Source of the DNA: JACJYM01 sp965230495
GTDB lineage: Bacteria; Bacteroidota; Bacteroidia; Chitinophagales; Saprospiraceae
Direction: 5' to 3'
Length of the DNA stretch: 64,000 nt
Assembly (NCBI GenBank): GCA_965230495.1
Contig: OZ246004.1
Coordinates: forward strand, 3,348,001 to 3,412,000
The notes beneath the pieces are model-generated. The model was given only the letters and a program-made list of their open reading frames with translations, did not search any database and was not told the origin of the DNA. A program made the translations under genes and the position numbers. Below, piece by piece: positions 1 to 8,313 of the stretch; positions within the stretch are counted from its first letter, which is position 1; every line of letters starts with the position of its first letter.

Positions 1-2009
1 ACAAGAAAATTGTAGTCTCCATCCATGTACTCATTGTCATTCATAACCTGGTATACTCTTTTTTCTATAGCCTTTGTGATTTCATTGGTTTTTTCTATTG
101 CTGTTCCCTGTGCATATTCGATGTATACAATCACCTGATTTGGTTTATTGTCAGGGAAGAATTCCACTTTGGTACGCTGACTAGCTACAGATTGACCAAA
201 CATCATGAAAGACATTATTAGGAGGGTGAAAGCCCCTATAATAAACGCATAAGGCCTCCATTTGGTAAGAGCAAATTTTAAGAATTTTTCATATAGTCTT
301 TCTAAAGTATACAGGACATATTTTCTAAATAGAATGGATAAAGGAAACAAGACATATTTATATACCCATAACATAATGGCAAAAAAGATAAGAAGATTAC
401 CCAAACCTTTTGTTCCTACCATATGAAATAAGAGCCCCAAGATCGTTAAGGATACACTCAGAAAAAGTAATCGCTTATTGGGTATCTCTTTTTCACCAAC
501 TTGCATAAATTGAGATACCATCATCGAGTTTATAAATATGGCGACAAAAAGAGAAGAACCTAAAACAATAGACAGGGTTATGGGAAAATAGATCATGAAC
601 TGCCCCATTGTCCCTGGCCATAGTCCTAGTGGAATAAACGCGGCTATAGTTGTAGCCGTTGAGATAATAATTGGAAAGGCAATCTCACCAATTCCTTTTT
701 TAGCTGCCTGTATCCTCGACATTCCTTCTTCTTCCATCAAACGATATACATTTTCTACTACCACAATTCCATTATCAACGAGCATTCCCAGACCCATGAT
801 CAAAGCGAATAGGATCATGGTGTTCATTGTATAGCCAAGGGTTTCTATGATAACAAATGACATTAGCATAGACATGGGAATAGCAAACCCCACGAAAAGA
901 GCATTACGGAAACCGAGGAAAAACATAAGAACACCAATCACTAGAATAATTCCGAAAATAATATTGTTAACGAGATCATTAACTTGATTTATAGTCCTTA
1001 ATGACTGATCATTGGTAATGTTTACCTGAAGGTCTTGGGGAAATACATTTTCTTTTGTCTCTTTTACGATGGCCTGAATCTTTTGTGCGGCTTCAACCAT
1101 GTTTTTACCTGCTCTTTTTTTGACATCAAGCATAATTACACTGTGGCCAAACTCACGAGCATAGGTGTTTTTTTCCTCTTCCTCAAAGCTGATCTCGGCT
1201 ATATCCCTCAGATATACCGGACCATCAAGATCTTTCACAACAAAATCTTTGAGTAGGCTAGGAGTAGAAACTTCTCCTAATATTCTAATGGCTCTTCTTT
1301 GTCCTGAGGCTTTTATCGAGCCAGCAGACATCGTCATATTTCCTCCCTGAATGGCATTAATCACATCTTGAAAACTTACTTTGGCAGCCATCATCTTGTA
1401 GACATCGACAGCAACCTCCACCTCTTTTTCCTGTGCTCCCCTGATGTCAACTTGTTTAATTTCTGGAAGGACTTCAATTAAATCTTCAAGATATTCACCG
1501 TACTGTTTTAATTTCTCTACAGGATAATCACCAGAAATGTTTAGGTTTAGAATAGGCATTTCCTCAGACATGGATAAATCAAAGACATTGGGCTCCACCT
1601 TTGCGTTGTTGAATGTAGGCCAATCTTCGTTTACAGTTTCAGCGTCAACTTGGTCTTTTACTTTTAATTTTGCAGACTCAACAGATATTTTCTCATCAAA
1701 TTCCACAATAATCATCCCATAGTCCTCTTGAGCGGTAGAGTTGATCTTTACTACATTACTCACCAATCCTAGTCTTTTCTCTAATGGGTTGATGATAAGC
1801 TTTTCAATATCTTCTGCCGTATTTCCAGGATAAACCGTACTAACGTATATCTTGGTTTCTTTTATTTCAGGAAAATTTTCTCTAGGCAGGCTAAAGTATG
1901 ATGAAATACCCATGAATAGGATTAAACTGAGCATTACATAAATGATGGTTTTATTATCAATGGCCCAAGAAGAAAACCAAAATTCCTTATTCACTTTTTT
2001 ATTTGCCAT
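1..2009 (-). CDS. RND efflux permease, HAE1/AcrB-like (3' part beyond window)
   Basis: Inner-membrane proton-driven pump subunit of a tripartite efflux system. The frame is open from an ATG at 2009 to base 1, so about 669 residues of a protein normally near 1,030-1,050 are visible. A first membrane helix lies at about residues 19-38, then a large periplasmic porter region, then a helix bundle with the motif LVDNGIVVVENV around residue 412. AcrB-type pumps usually carry two Asp in that helix; here the second is Asn, which I believe is common in Bacteroidota homologues. It is last in the leftward order tetR-tolC-hlyD-RND, 53 bases after the adaptor gene. The substrate cannot be read from sequence. 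The family is certain; drug versus metal export is open. Confidence 0.95.
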   Translation of the reverse strand, partial: MANKKVNKEFWFSSWAIDNKTIIYVMLSLILFMGISSYFSLPRENFPEIKETKIYVSTVYPGNTAEDIEKLIINPLEKRLGLVSNVVKINSTAQEDYGMIIVEFDEKISVESAKLKVKDQVDAETVNEDWPTFNNAKVEPNVFDLSMSEEMPILNLNISGDYPVEKLKQYGEYLEDLIEVLPEIKQVDIRGAQEKEVEVAVDVYKMMAAKVSFQDVINAIQGGNMTMSAGSIKASGQRRAIRILGEVSTPSLLKDFVVKDLDGPVYLRDIAEISFEEEEKNTYAREFGHSVIMLDVKKRAGKNMVEAAQKIQAIVKETKENVFPQDLQVNITNDQSLRTINQVNDLVNNIIFGIILVIGVLMFFLGFRNALFVGFAIPMSMLMSFVIIETLGYTMNTMILFALIMGLGMLVDNGIVVVENVYRLMEEEGMSRIQAAKKGIGEIAFPIIISTATTIAAFIPLGLWPGTMGQFMIYFPITLSIVLGSSLFVAIFINSMMVSQFMQVGEKEIPNKRLLFLSVSLTILGLLFHMVGTKGLGNLLIFFAIMLWVYKYVLFPLSILFRKYVLYTLERLYEKFLKFALTKWRPYAFIIGAFTLLIMSFMMFGQSVASQRTKVEFFPDNKPNQVIVYIEYAQGTAIEKTNEITKAIEKRVYQVMNDNEYMDGDYNFL

Positions 2010-2062
2010 TATATTTTATTTGATTTTTAGAAAATGCCAGAATCTTTATTCGCGAATTCAAT

Positions 2063-3229
2063 TTATAGGTTCAAAATTTCTACCTTTTGACCATCTCTAA
2101 CACTTCTTGACCCTTCCAGTACAATTTGTATGTTGTTAGATAGTCCTTCTTTAATTTCGATTAGATCTCCTTTGGTTTTACCAGTTTTTACGAAAGTTTT
2201 GGTAGCTGTAGCTGTGTTTGAATTGCTTACATTAGAAATGGCATAGACATATTGTTCGCCATCAGCGTTTTCAGAAATAATATTTTGTGGTACCAAAATT
2301 GCATTTTTATTAGTATAGTCGTTGATATTGAGTCTGGCAGTTAGGTTTGGCTTTATCTTACCAGATCTGTTGGGCACACCAATTTCCACCTTAAAGGTAC
2401 GGTTGTTAGGATCTATGAAATTACTGATTTGTCGAATTTTAGAGTCGATTGTGTCTTGCAATACGGGAAAATAGGCCCTGACAGACGTTCCTTTAGTGAT
2501 GTACGCAAGATACTTTTCTGGTACTACGGCCTCGATATACATATTATTTAGGTTGATTATTCTAAGTAATGGAGTCATACCAGCTCCAACTACAGTACCT
2601 TCTTCAGAAATTATATCATCAATTATCCCTGAATAAGGGGCAATTACTTTGGTCTTTTCCAATTGTTTTTTGAGTTGACTTACTGCTTTTTGTTGTGCTT
2701 CATAAGCCGATTGTGCTTGAAGAAATTGTATTTCGGAACCAATTTTTTGATCCCACAACCTTTTCTGACGCTCGAAGGTTGTTTTCGCCAACTCTTCATT
2801 TATTTCTAATTGTGCCAATTGTTGCGAAAGACCACTATCATCGATGGTTGCTAAAACTTGACCTTTGGAAACTCGTTGTCCGTTTCTGACATGCACATTG
2901 GTTAGTATACCAGATATTTCTGGCATTAAAACCATGTTTTGTTTGGTTTGAACACTTCCTTGAAGGTCAAAATAGTGTACGAACTCCTGTTCTTTTACCG
3001 TATAAGTAGTAATTAATGGTAGTTTTTCTACGCTGTCAAGTTTAGCGATGGCCTCATCCAGTTTTTTTAAACTGTTAATAACATCTTGCTGCTGAGTAAC
3101 CAGTTCTGTTCTTTTCTGACGAATTTGAGTCAAATCATCAGACATGATAATCTCGTCAATGGTTTGCTTTTTCTCACCACCGCAAGAGAACAATGTTATA
3201 CCTAAAATCAATATTAAGAATTGTTTCAT
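2063..3229 (-). CDS. HlyD/AcrA-family periplasmic adaptor lipoprotein
   Basis: Membrane-fusion subunit bridging the RND pump (next gene) to the TolC-like channel (previous gene). A lipoprotein signal ends at LFSC with Cys16, so the adaptor should be anchored by lipid. A short coiled coil at about residues 25-65 precedes the lipoyl half (QGSVQTKQNMVLMPE onward). A helical hairpin follows at about 125-185, then the second lipoyl half with SGIIDD and a beta-barrel region. Length of 388 residues is normal for the family. It starts 15 bases after tolC ends, consistent with one transcript. The extra N-terminal coiled coil before the lipoyl domain is common in Bacteroidota adaptors. Confidence 0.95.
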   Translation of the reverse strand: MKQFLILILGITLFSCGGEKKQTIDEIIMSDDLTQIRQKRTELVTQQQDVINSLKKLDEAIAKLDSVEKLPLITTYTVKEQEFVHYFDLQGSVQTKQNMVLMPEISGILTNVHVRNGQRVSKGQVLATIDDSGLSQQLAQLEINEELAKTTFERQKRLWDQKIGSEIQFLQAQSAYEAQQKAVSQLKKQLEKTKVIAPYSGIIDDIISEEGTVVGAGMTPLLRIINLNNMYIEAVVPEKYLAYITKGTSVRAYFPVLQDTIDSKIRQISNFIDPNNRTFKVEIGVPNRSGKIKPNLTARLNINDYTNKNAILVPQNIISENADGEQYVYAISNVSNSNTATATKTFVKTGKTKGDLIEIKEGLSNNIQIVLEGSRSVRDGQKVEILNL

Positions 3230-3244
3230 TTCGCTATAATATTT

Positions 3245-4621
3245 TTATAGTTTACCTAATGCTATTTTTAGTTCTGTTTGAGCATTAACAAGCTCGTATA
3301 ATGAATTAATGTATTCTCCCTGAGCACTATATAATTCGGCTTCGGCTTGAGTGATTTCAATACTTGAACCCACCCCTTCCTGGAATTTTATATTGGTTTT
3401 TCTATATATTCTTTCTGTTGTATTCAAGTTGTCTTGACTGTTGAGTAACGATTGGTATGCATTACCAAGAGCGAGTTCTGCGTTAGAGACTTGCATTCTT
3501 ATAGATGTTTCAAGTTGTTTTTTTTGCAGTTGGAGTCTTTCTATTTCTATTTTACTATTCTGACTTTGTGCAGATCGACTTCCTCCATCATAAATAGGAA
3601 CGTTAATTCCAACTCCTGCAAATGCACTATTCAACCAACCGGCTTCATTACTATCGAATAAATCTTCTCTTTGTAGAGCACTCTGCACATTTCCAAATGC
3701 CCTTACGCTAGGATATTTTTTAGCGTTAATACTTTTTAAGTTTAATTGATTCAGATGTATCGAGGTATTTAAAAGATCATACTCTACTCTGTTGGAATAT
3801 TCTAAACCAGGAGTTTTTACAAGTAATGAATTGTTAAGCTCCATGACCGAATCCATGTCATCAGATAACTGTATTTCATCAGAAATAGGATATTCCATTT
3901 GGAACTTCAAAACATTTTTACTAATCTCTATCAGATTTGTAAGATTGGAAATTTCCAATTCTAGTTTGTCGTGTGATAACTGTAATCTATCTACGTCTAG
4001 TGATTCGATAAAACCATTTTCATACATGGCTTGAGCATCGGAAAGTGATTTTTTTATGACTGAAAGATTGTTTTCAACTACTTCTAAGTTTTCTTCGGCT
4101 ATCAAGACGGATAGATATGCTTTTGTCGTCTTTGATTTAACATCTTCTATCGTAAGATTTATTTGTTTGAGAGCCAATTCTCTATACAATTTAGCAGCCT
4201 TCAGACCATAAATGTATGATCCGTCAAAAATGAGGCTGTTTATTTCGACACCAGCAGTAAGGTTATGTGGCTGAAAAAATGAAAAGTTGTTTGTATTTGG
4301 AGGACCTAAGTCTCTTTCCGGAATAACAGATTCGTCAAAAAGAACCCTATATACACTAGGAGTGATGAAATCAGCTATGGGTTGTTGAGGTACGGCAAAA
4401 TAATATTGATAGTTAATTGAGCCGGTTACTTGTGGTATTCCAATGGCTCTATACTCTTTAACCGTGGCATCGGCTGTTTTGCTTTCAAGAGAGCTAATTT
4501 TAATATTTGTATTGTTCTTAATAGCATACTGCACTGCTTCTTCGAGGCTAAAACTTTGAGTTTGAGCTTGAAGGCCAAGACCTATTAGGAAAAGCATTGA
4601 CAGATTAATAATGTTCTTCAT
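3245..4621 (-). CDS. TolC-family outer membrane efflux protein
   Basis: Outer-membrane channel of the tripartite efflux system encoded with the adaptor and RND pump. A cleavable signal peptide (about residues 1-20, ending in LQAQ) precedes FSLEEAVQYAIKNN, the usual start of TolC-family repeats. Two long helical repeats follow, with the second copy typically ending in sequences like GVGSSIEITQAEAELY near residue 425. Length of 458 residues fits the family. It begins two bases after the tetR stop codon, so the regulator and the pump are almost certainly co-transcribed. No unusual residues were noticed. Confidence 0.95.
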   Translation of the reverse strand: MKNIINLSMLFLIGLGLQAQTQSFSLEEAVQYAIKNNTNIKISSLESKTADATVKEYRAIGIPQVTGSINYQYYFAVPQQPIADFITPSVYRVLFDESVIPERDLGPPNTNNFSFFQPHNLTAGVEINSLIFDGSYIYGLKAAKLYRELALKQINLTIEDVKSKTTKAYLSVLIAEENLEVVENNLSVIKKSLSDAQAMYENGFIESLDVDRLQLSHDKLELEISNLTNLIEISKNVLKFQMEYPISDEIQLSDDMDSVMELNNSLLVKTPGLEYSNRVEYDLLNTSIHLNQLNLKSINAKKYPSVRAFGNVQSALQREDLFDSNEAGWLNSAFAGVGINVPIYDGGSRSAQSQNSKIEIERLQLQKKQLETSIRMQVSNAELALGNAYQSLLNSQDNLNTTERIYRKTNIKFQEGVGSSIEITQAEAELYSAQGEYINSLYELVNAQTELKIALGKL

Positions 4622-4623
4622 AT

Positions 4624-5226
4624 TTATAATGCTAATGATTGAAACAGTTCTTTTTTATCTGGATTTAGGAGACCATGAATGTGGTATATAATGAGTTCTT
4701 TTAAGAGTTGTACTCTTTCGTAGTGTCTGAGTGAAAATATTTTTTCATTGGTGACACTCATGCACATCTGAACATATAATTTAGCTATGATATCAGCATT
4801 TACATCCTGCCGATATAGGTTTTCATTTTTTCCTCTTTCGATATTCTTCTTAATAGTAGAATAAATAAAAGTAAAATGCTGTTTTTCCACAATACTCCAT
4901 GTCTCCCTGTGGTATTTTTGTAAGTCATGTACTGTGGATGGACTCATCTGTCTAAAGAAATTCAGTACGTGCCTTCCTACCTTGATTTTTGCGTCAACAG
5001 CATTCTCAGCATTTTTGCAGATATCATTTACGATTTTTTCATCTTCTTCAATATATGCTTGGACAGCTTTTTTAACCAATTCCTTCTTTGTAGAGAAGTA
5101 CTGATACAGCGTTTTTTTCGACATACCTAAAGTCGCAGCAATGTCATCCATACTAACGCTTTTTACACCCAATCGCATAAATAATTGAAAACTATGAAAT
5201 AATATTTTGTCAGACAGGCAAATCAT
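4624..5226 (-). CDS. TetR/AcrR-family transcriptional regulator
   Basis: Probable repressor of the efflux operon that it heads. The helix-turn-helix lies at residues 25-44 (MDDIAATLGMSKKTLYQYF), followed by a helical ligand-binding domain to residue 200. The ATG at 5226 is needed to keep the first helix of the DNA-binding domain, because the next Met is residue 17. A -7-like box ends only six bases before this ATG, which would give a very short or absent leader. Directly upstream lies an imperfect 28-bp palindrome (5257-5284), a plausible autoregulatory operator. The inducing ligand is unknown. Confidence 0.93.
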   Translation of the reverse strand: MICLSDKILFHSFQLFMRLGVKSVSMDDIAATLGMSKKTLYQYFSTKKELVKKAVQAYIEEDEKIVNDICKNAENAVDAKIKVGRHVLNFFRQMSPSTVHDLQKYHRETWSIVEKQHFTFIYSTIKKNIERGKNENLYRQDVNADIIAKLYVQMCMSVTNEKIFSLRHYERVQLLKELIIYHIHGLLNPDKKELFQSLAL

Positions 5227-5231
5227 GGCCG

Positions 5232-5239
5232 CAAATATA
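5232..5239 (-). promoter_or_regulatory. -7 box (TATATTTG) for the tetR-efflux operon
   Basis: Read on the minus strand this is TATATTTG, a full match to the Bacteroidota -7 consensus TAnnTTTG. It ends six bases before the tetR ATG, so transcription would begin at or next to the start codon. A TTTC about 19 bases upstream could be a weak -33 box and lies inside the palindrome arm at 5257-5263. Confidence 0.45.
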
Positions 5240-5249
5240 TTTTTATTTT

Positions 5250-5284
5250 AAACTTTGGAAACTATGAAAACTGTTAAAGTTTCC
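5250..5284. promoter_or_regulatory. Candidate TetR operator: palindrome plus 9-bp phased AAACT repeats
   Basis: GGAAACT at 5257-5263 and AGTTTCC at 5278-5284 are perfect inverted repeats, and the 28-bp span pairs partly inside as well. The sequence can also be read as AAACT recurring every nine bases (5250, 5259, 5268). It covers the expected -33 region of the tetR promoter, the usual place for an autorepressor site. Function is inferred from position and symmetry. Confidence 0.45.
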
Positions 5285-5357
5285 TAAATATTTAAATAAC
5301 TAAGAGAACCTTAAACAAGAACCTTAGAATTTTGTTCTTATATACTCAAAAAATATC

Positions 5358-5942
5358 ATGGAATTATTTTTATTTTTTCTTGTATTCTTCTTTTCTGTTT
5401 TTGTGTTGAGAACATGGATCGTATGGAAAAGGACTAGCATCATGCCTTTTAGATTCAATAGGAAGGATGATGCACATGGATACATTGGACGGATATATGC
5501 TTTTGTTTTATTATTGGAGTTCCTTATCGTTTCGATCTATGCATTTAAGTCTGCTTGGTATAAGTATTTACTTCCGTGCTGGTATTTTGAGAATTCTATA
5601 ATATCAAATATTGGATGGGCATTACTTATGTTTTCTTTAATAATTATTTGGGTAGCTCAATCTCATATGGCGGATTCCTGGAGAATAGGAATTGACCATG
5701 AGAATAAACCAAGATTAGTTACCAATGGAATATTTTCTCTATCAAGAAATCCCGTTTTTTTAGGAATAATACTGGCAAGTGTAGGTGTTTTTATGGTAGT
5801 GCCTAACGCATTTACATTACTAATATTAGGCCTATCTTTTGTTAGCATTAATACGCAAATTAGACTTGAGGAAGAACATCTACAAGAAGAGTTTGGAAAC
5901 TCGTATAGTGAGTACAGATCAAAGGTGCGACGATGGATTTAG
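5358..5942 (+). CDS. Isoprenylcysteine carboxyl methyltransferase-like (ICMT/PEMT) membrane protein
   Basis: Small integral membrane protein of the ICMT/phospholipid methyltransferase superfamily, 194 residues with about five hydrophobic segments. The C-terminal half carries the family signature: SLSRNPVFLG at about residues 127-136, in the place of the usual RHPxYxG cofactor motif, and RLEEEHLQEEFG around 169-180 with the conserved E-E-x-L pattern. Bacterial members rarely have known substrates; isoprenylcysteine itself is unlikely in this host. It stands alone, divergent from the efflux operon and convergent with the phosphate cotransporter gene 37 bases downstream. No terminator is evident between the two. 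Confidence 0.8.
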   Translation: MELFLFFLVFFFSVFVLRTWIVWKRTSIMPFRFNRKDDAHGYIGRIYAFVLLLEFLIVSIYAFKSAWYKYLLPCWYFENSIISNIGWALLMFSLIIIWVAQSHMADSWRIGIDHENKPRLVTNGIFSLSRNPVFLGIILASVGVFMVVPNAFTLLILGLSFVSINTQIRLEEEHLQEEFGNSYSEYRSKVRRWI

Positions 5943-5979
5943 AAATAAGTAAACGGACTTCTTACAGAGATATACCTAA

Positions 5980-7674
5980 TTAAATTTCCCCAACAATAGA
6001 TTCATTTACATTGATAATATGATCACCTACTTTTTCTAATGAAGAGAAAATATTATTATAAATCATAGCCGTCTTGGGATTGTAATCATCATCACCTATT
6101 CTTTCTAAGTTGTGCGTTCGCAATTTATTTCTAAACTTATTTATTTCTTTTTCTACACTTCTTGCGTTATCAAGTGTTACGTTGGCATAATCCGGTTCGT
6201 TTAAGTTATTCACCATTATTTGTAAAGCCCTATCTACTATTTTAAACATTTCGTTCAAATAGTTTCTCTGATCCACCAAAAAGAATCCTTTTTCTTCGAT
6301 TTTCTTTTCTAACGTTTTAGATATTTGAAAATAAATATCACCCATACGTTCCAAATCATTGCAAATATTCAGGATAGACCTAAGTCTTAAACTTGTATCA
6401 CCTGTAATCTCTTGATTAGATAACTTAGTAATATATTCCGTAATTTCAATTTCAATCTTATCTGTTATTTTTTCGTATTTCTTCAGCTTTTTTAGTAGTT
6501 TTTTCTGCCTCTTAGATTCTGTAGAATTCATCAATTCATTGGCCATATTATTCATTCGGGCAGTAACTTCTCCAAAATGGGCGGCTTCTTTTTGAAGTTC
6601 AATTGTCGCTAATTCTGGTGTTAATGTATTTGTACCAATAAAGCGTAGATTGCCTTCTTCATCATCTTCGTCTTCACTATAAGGAACACTTTTTATAGCT
6701 GCTCTCACCAGTATGGGAACGAACCCAAGCAGGAGAAGAACATTGACCAAATTGAAGGCCGTATGAAACGCAGAAAGGCCTATGGGCATATCATCAGGAT
6801 TGGTAAAAGGATCCCCTACTCCCAAAACATTTTGGAGAAATGAAGACAAAATAGGTAGGAAGAAGGGAAGCAAGATTACCATCCATGTAACACCTATTAT
6901 ATTAAACATAGAGTGAATTCTTGCGGATCTTTTAGCATTGGTATTACCAACTAGCGAAGCCAACTCTGCAGTTATGGTTGTTCCAATGTTTTCACCTAAA
7001 ATCATGGCAGCTGCAATATCAAAGGGCAGCCAACCCTGAGCACACATGGTAAGAGTAATGGCCATGGCGGCACTTGATGATTGCACAATTATGGTGACCA
7101 AAGCACCGATGAGAACAAATATAATCCTGGAAAATATACCCCATTGTGCAAAATTCGTAAGAAAACTTAATGCTTCAGGATTTCCTTTCAAGTTGGGAAC
7201 AGCATCTTTAAGATAACCGAGACCTAGGAAAAGAATTCCAAATCCGAGTATAAACTCACCCCAATACTTAAATTTATCTTTGTTGGAGAAAATCATTGGT
7301 ATGGCAAAAGCAAAAAGAGGAACAGAATAAGCGGCTAGTTTGACTTTAAATCCTAGCAGAGATACCAACCAACCTGTTACGGTAGTTCCAATATTGGCTC
7401 CCATCATAACCCCAGCGGATTCTACTAATGAAAGTAGACCAGCATTTACAAAACTTACCGTCATTACAGTGGTGGCCGAGGACGATTGAACAAGGGCCGT
7501 GATAAGAAATCCCGTAAAGACGCCTAAGAACCTGTTTTTGGTCATACTTCTCAGGATATTTCTTAGCTGAGAACCAGCGGCTCTTTGAATTCCATCACTC
7601 ATTACCTTCATACCATAGATAAAGAAGGCTAAAGCACCTAATATTTGAATTATATCCCAAAATCCGAATTCCAT
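5980..7674 (-). CDS. Na+/phosphate cotransporter family protein with PhoU-like domain
   Basis: Inner-membrane sodium-dependent phosphate transporter of the NptA/YjbB type (564 residues). Two inverted transport repeats each carry the hallmark QSSSA, at residues 63-67 and 198-202. The cytoplasmic region from about 360 to 560 is helical and PhoU-like, with a conserved N-D-L-E-R-M-G-D-like stretch near 452. The domain order and length match the family. The gene is transcribed alone; a TAGTTTTG box at 7738-7745 is a plausible promoter. Direction of phosphate flow (uptake or export) cannot be decided from sequence. Confidence 0.93.
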   Translation of the reverse strand: MEFGFWDIIQILGALAFFIYGMKVMSDGIQRAAGSQLRNILRSMTKNRFLGVFTGFLITALVQSSSATTVMTVSFVNAGLLSLVESAGVMMGANIGTTVTGWLVSLLGFKVKLAAYSVPLFAFAIPMIFSNKDKFKYWGEFILGFGILFLGLGYLKDAVPNLKGNPEALSFLTNFAQWGIFSRIIFVLIGALVTIIVQSSSAAMAITLTMCAQGWLPFDIAAAMILGENIGTTITAELASLVGNTNAKRSARIHSMFNIIGVTWMVILLPFFLPILSSFLQNVLGVGDPFTNPDDMPIGLSAFHTAFNLVNVLLLLGFVPILVRAAIKSVPYSEDEDDEEGNLRFIGTNTLTPELATIELQKEAAHFGEVTARMNNMANELMNSTESKRQKKLLKKLKKYEKITDKIEIEITEYITKLSNQEITGDTSLRLRSILNICNDLERMGDIYFQISKTLEKKIEEKGFFLVDQRNYLNEMFKIVDRALQIMVNNLNEPDYANVTLDNARSVEKEINKFRNKLRTHNLERIGDDDYNPKTAMIYNNIFSSLEKVGDHIINVNESIVGEI

Positions 7675-7737
7675 TCTATTGCTAAATTTAAAAAGTTTAG
7701 GTTTTTTTCTTCATTACTACCCAGCAGATACAGAAGG

Positions 7738-7745
7738 CAAAACTA
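7738..7745 (-). promoter_or_regulatory. -7 box (TAGTTTTG) upstream of Na/Pi cotransporter gene
   Basis: Minus-strand TAGTTTTG matches TAnnTTTG and sits 64 bases before the ATG at 7674. TTAG about 17 bases upstream is a possible weak -33 element. Confidence 0.35.
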
Positions 7746-7872
7746 AGCGTTACAGTGTTAACTAATTATTAAATGCTTAAAGATAATATCTTAAATGAGT
7801 AAGTGTTAGTTAGATTTAAATTATGAAATGAATTCTCTATTAAAGGACGGCTTATTCTTGTCAGGAATATCT

Positions 7873-7880
7873 TAAATTTG
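7873..7880 (+). promoter_or_regulatory. -7 box (TAAATTTG) upstream of the small protein-sulP pair
   Basis: TAAATTTG matches the Bacteroidota -7 consensus and lies 55 bases before the ATG at 7935. No clear -33 box was found at the usual distance. Confidence 0.4.
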
Positions 7881-7934
7881 AGAATTGTATAAACTAATAA
7901 ATTGAATTTGGAGTAGTAACTCGCTATTGACTTT

Positions 7935-8237
7935 ATGAAGGCTAAAAATTTTTGTATTCGTTTGGCTATTTGGGCATCTTTACTTGGTCAATTTAGTATT
8001 TGTTGTTCGGAAGTTTATACCATTTTTGCCGAAGAATATCCAGAGCTTCAGGAGATATCTTTGGAAGAAGATAAGGAGATTGAAGAAAAAGAAAAAGAAA
8101 ATCAGGACAGAATAAGTTCAGAAAGTCATTTTGAGAAATCTATTATTTTCCAAAGTATTGGAGCTATCGTTTATCAAAAGTGTTTTTCAAAAATCCTTTG
8201 TCTGGAAATACAAACTCCTCCTCCAGAAAATATTTAA
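7935..8237 (+). CDS. Small exported protein of unknown function upstream of sulP
   Basis: A 100-residue protein that I cannot assign. It starts with a hydrophobic segment (about residues 7-27) that looks like a signal peptide or membrane anchor. A strongly acidic, lysine-rich stretch follows (about 35-62, EEDKEIEEKEKEN), and the protein ends in IQTPPPENI. Proteins with this plan (signal, charged middle, proline-rich PPPE tail) recur in Bacteroidota as I recall, without a known role. It is 76 bases upstream of the SulP transporter gene and has its own promoter-like box, so the two may be co-expressed. There are five cysteines, two adjacent in ICCSE. Coding is supported by position and composition. 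Confidence 0.6.
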   Translation: MKAKNFCIRLAIWASLLGQFSICCSEVYTIFAEEYPELQEISLEEDKEIEEKEKENQDRISSESHFEKSIIFQSIGAIVYQKCFSKILCLEIQTPPPENI

Positions 8238-8313
8238 TTTTTATCGTTAACTATTGCACAAGTAATAGTATTTTAATCACCACCAATTGATAATAATTAA
8301 ATAAGATATTCAA

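Noticed and set aside
595..1722. Several frames of 60-80 residues on the plus strand
   Set aside because: They are antisense to the RND pump, whose frame is open across the whole stretch with family motifs.
5250..5284. Short repeated AAACT units as a possible CRISPR remnant
   Set aside because: Unit and spacing are far too short; the palindrome in front of a tetR gene explains the pattern better.
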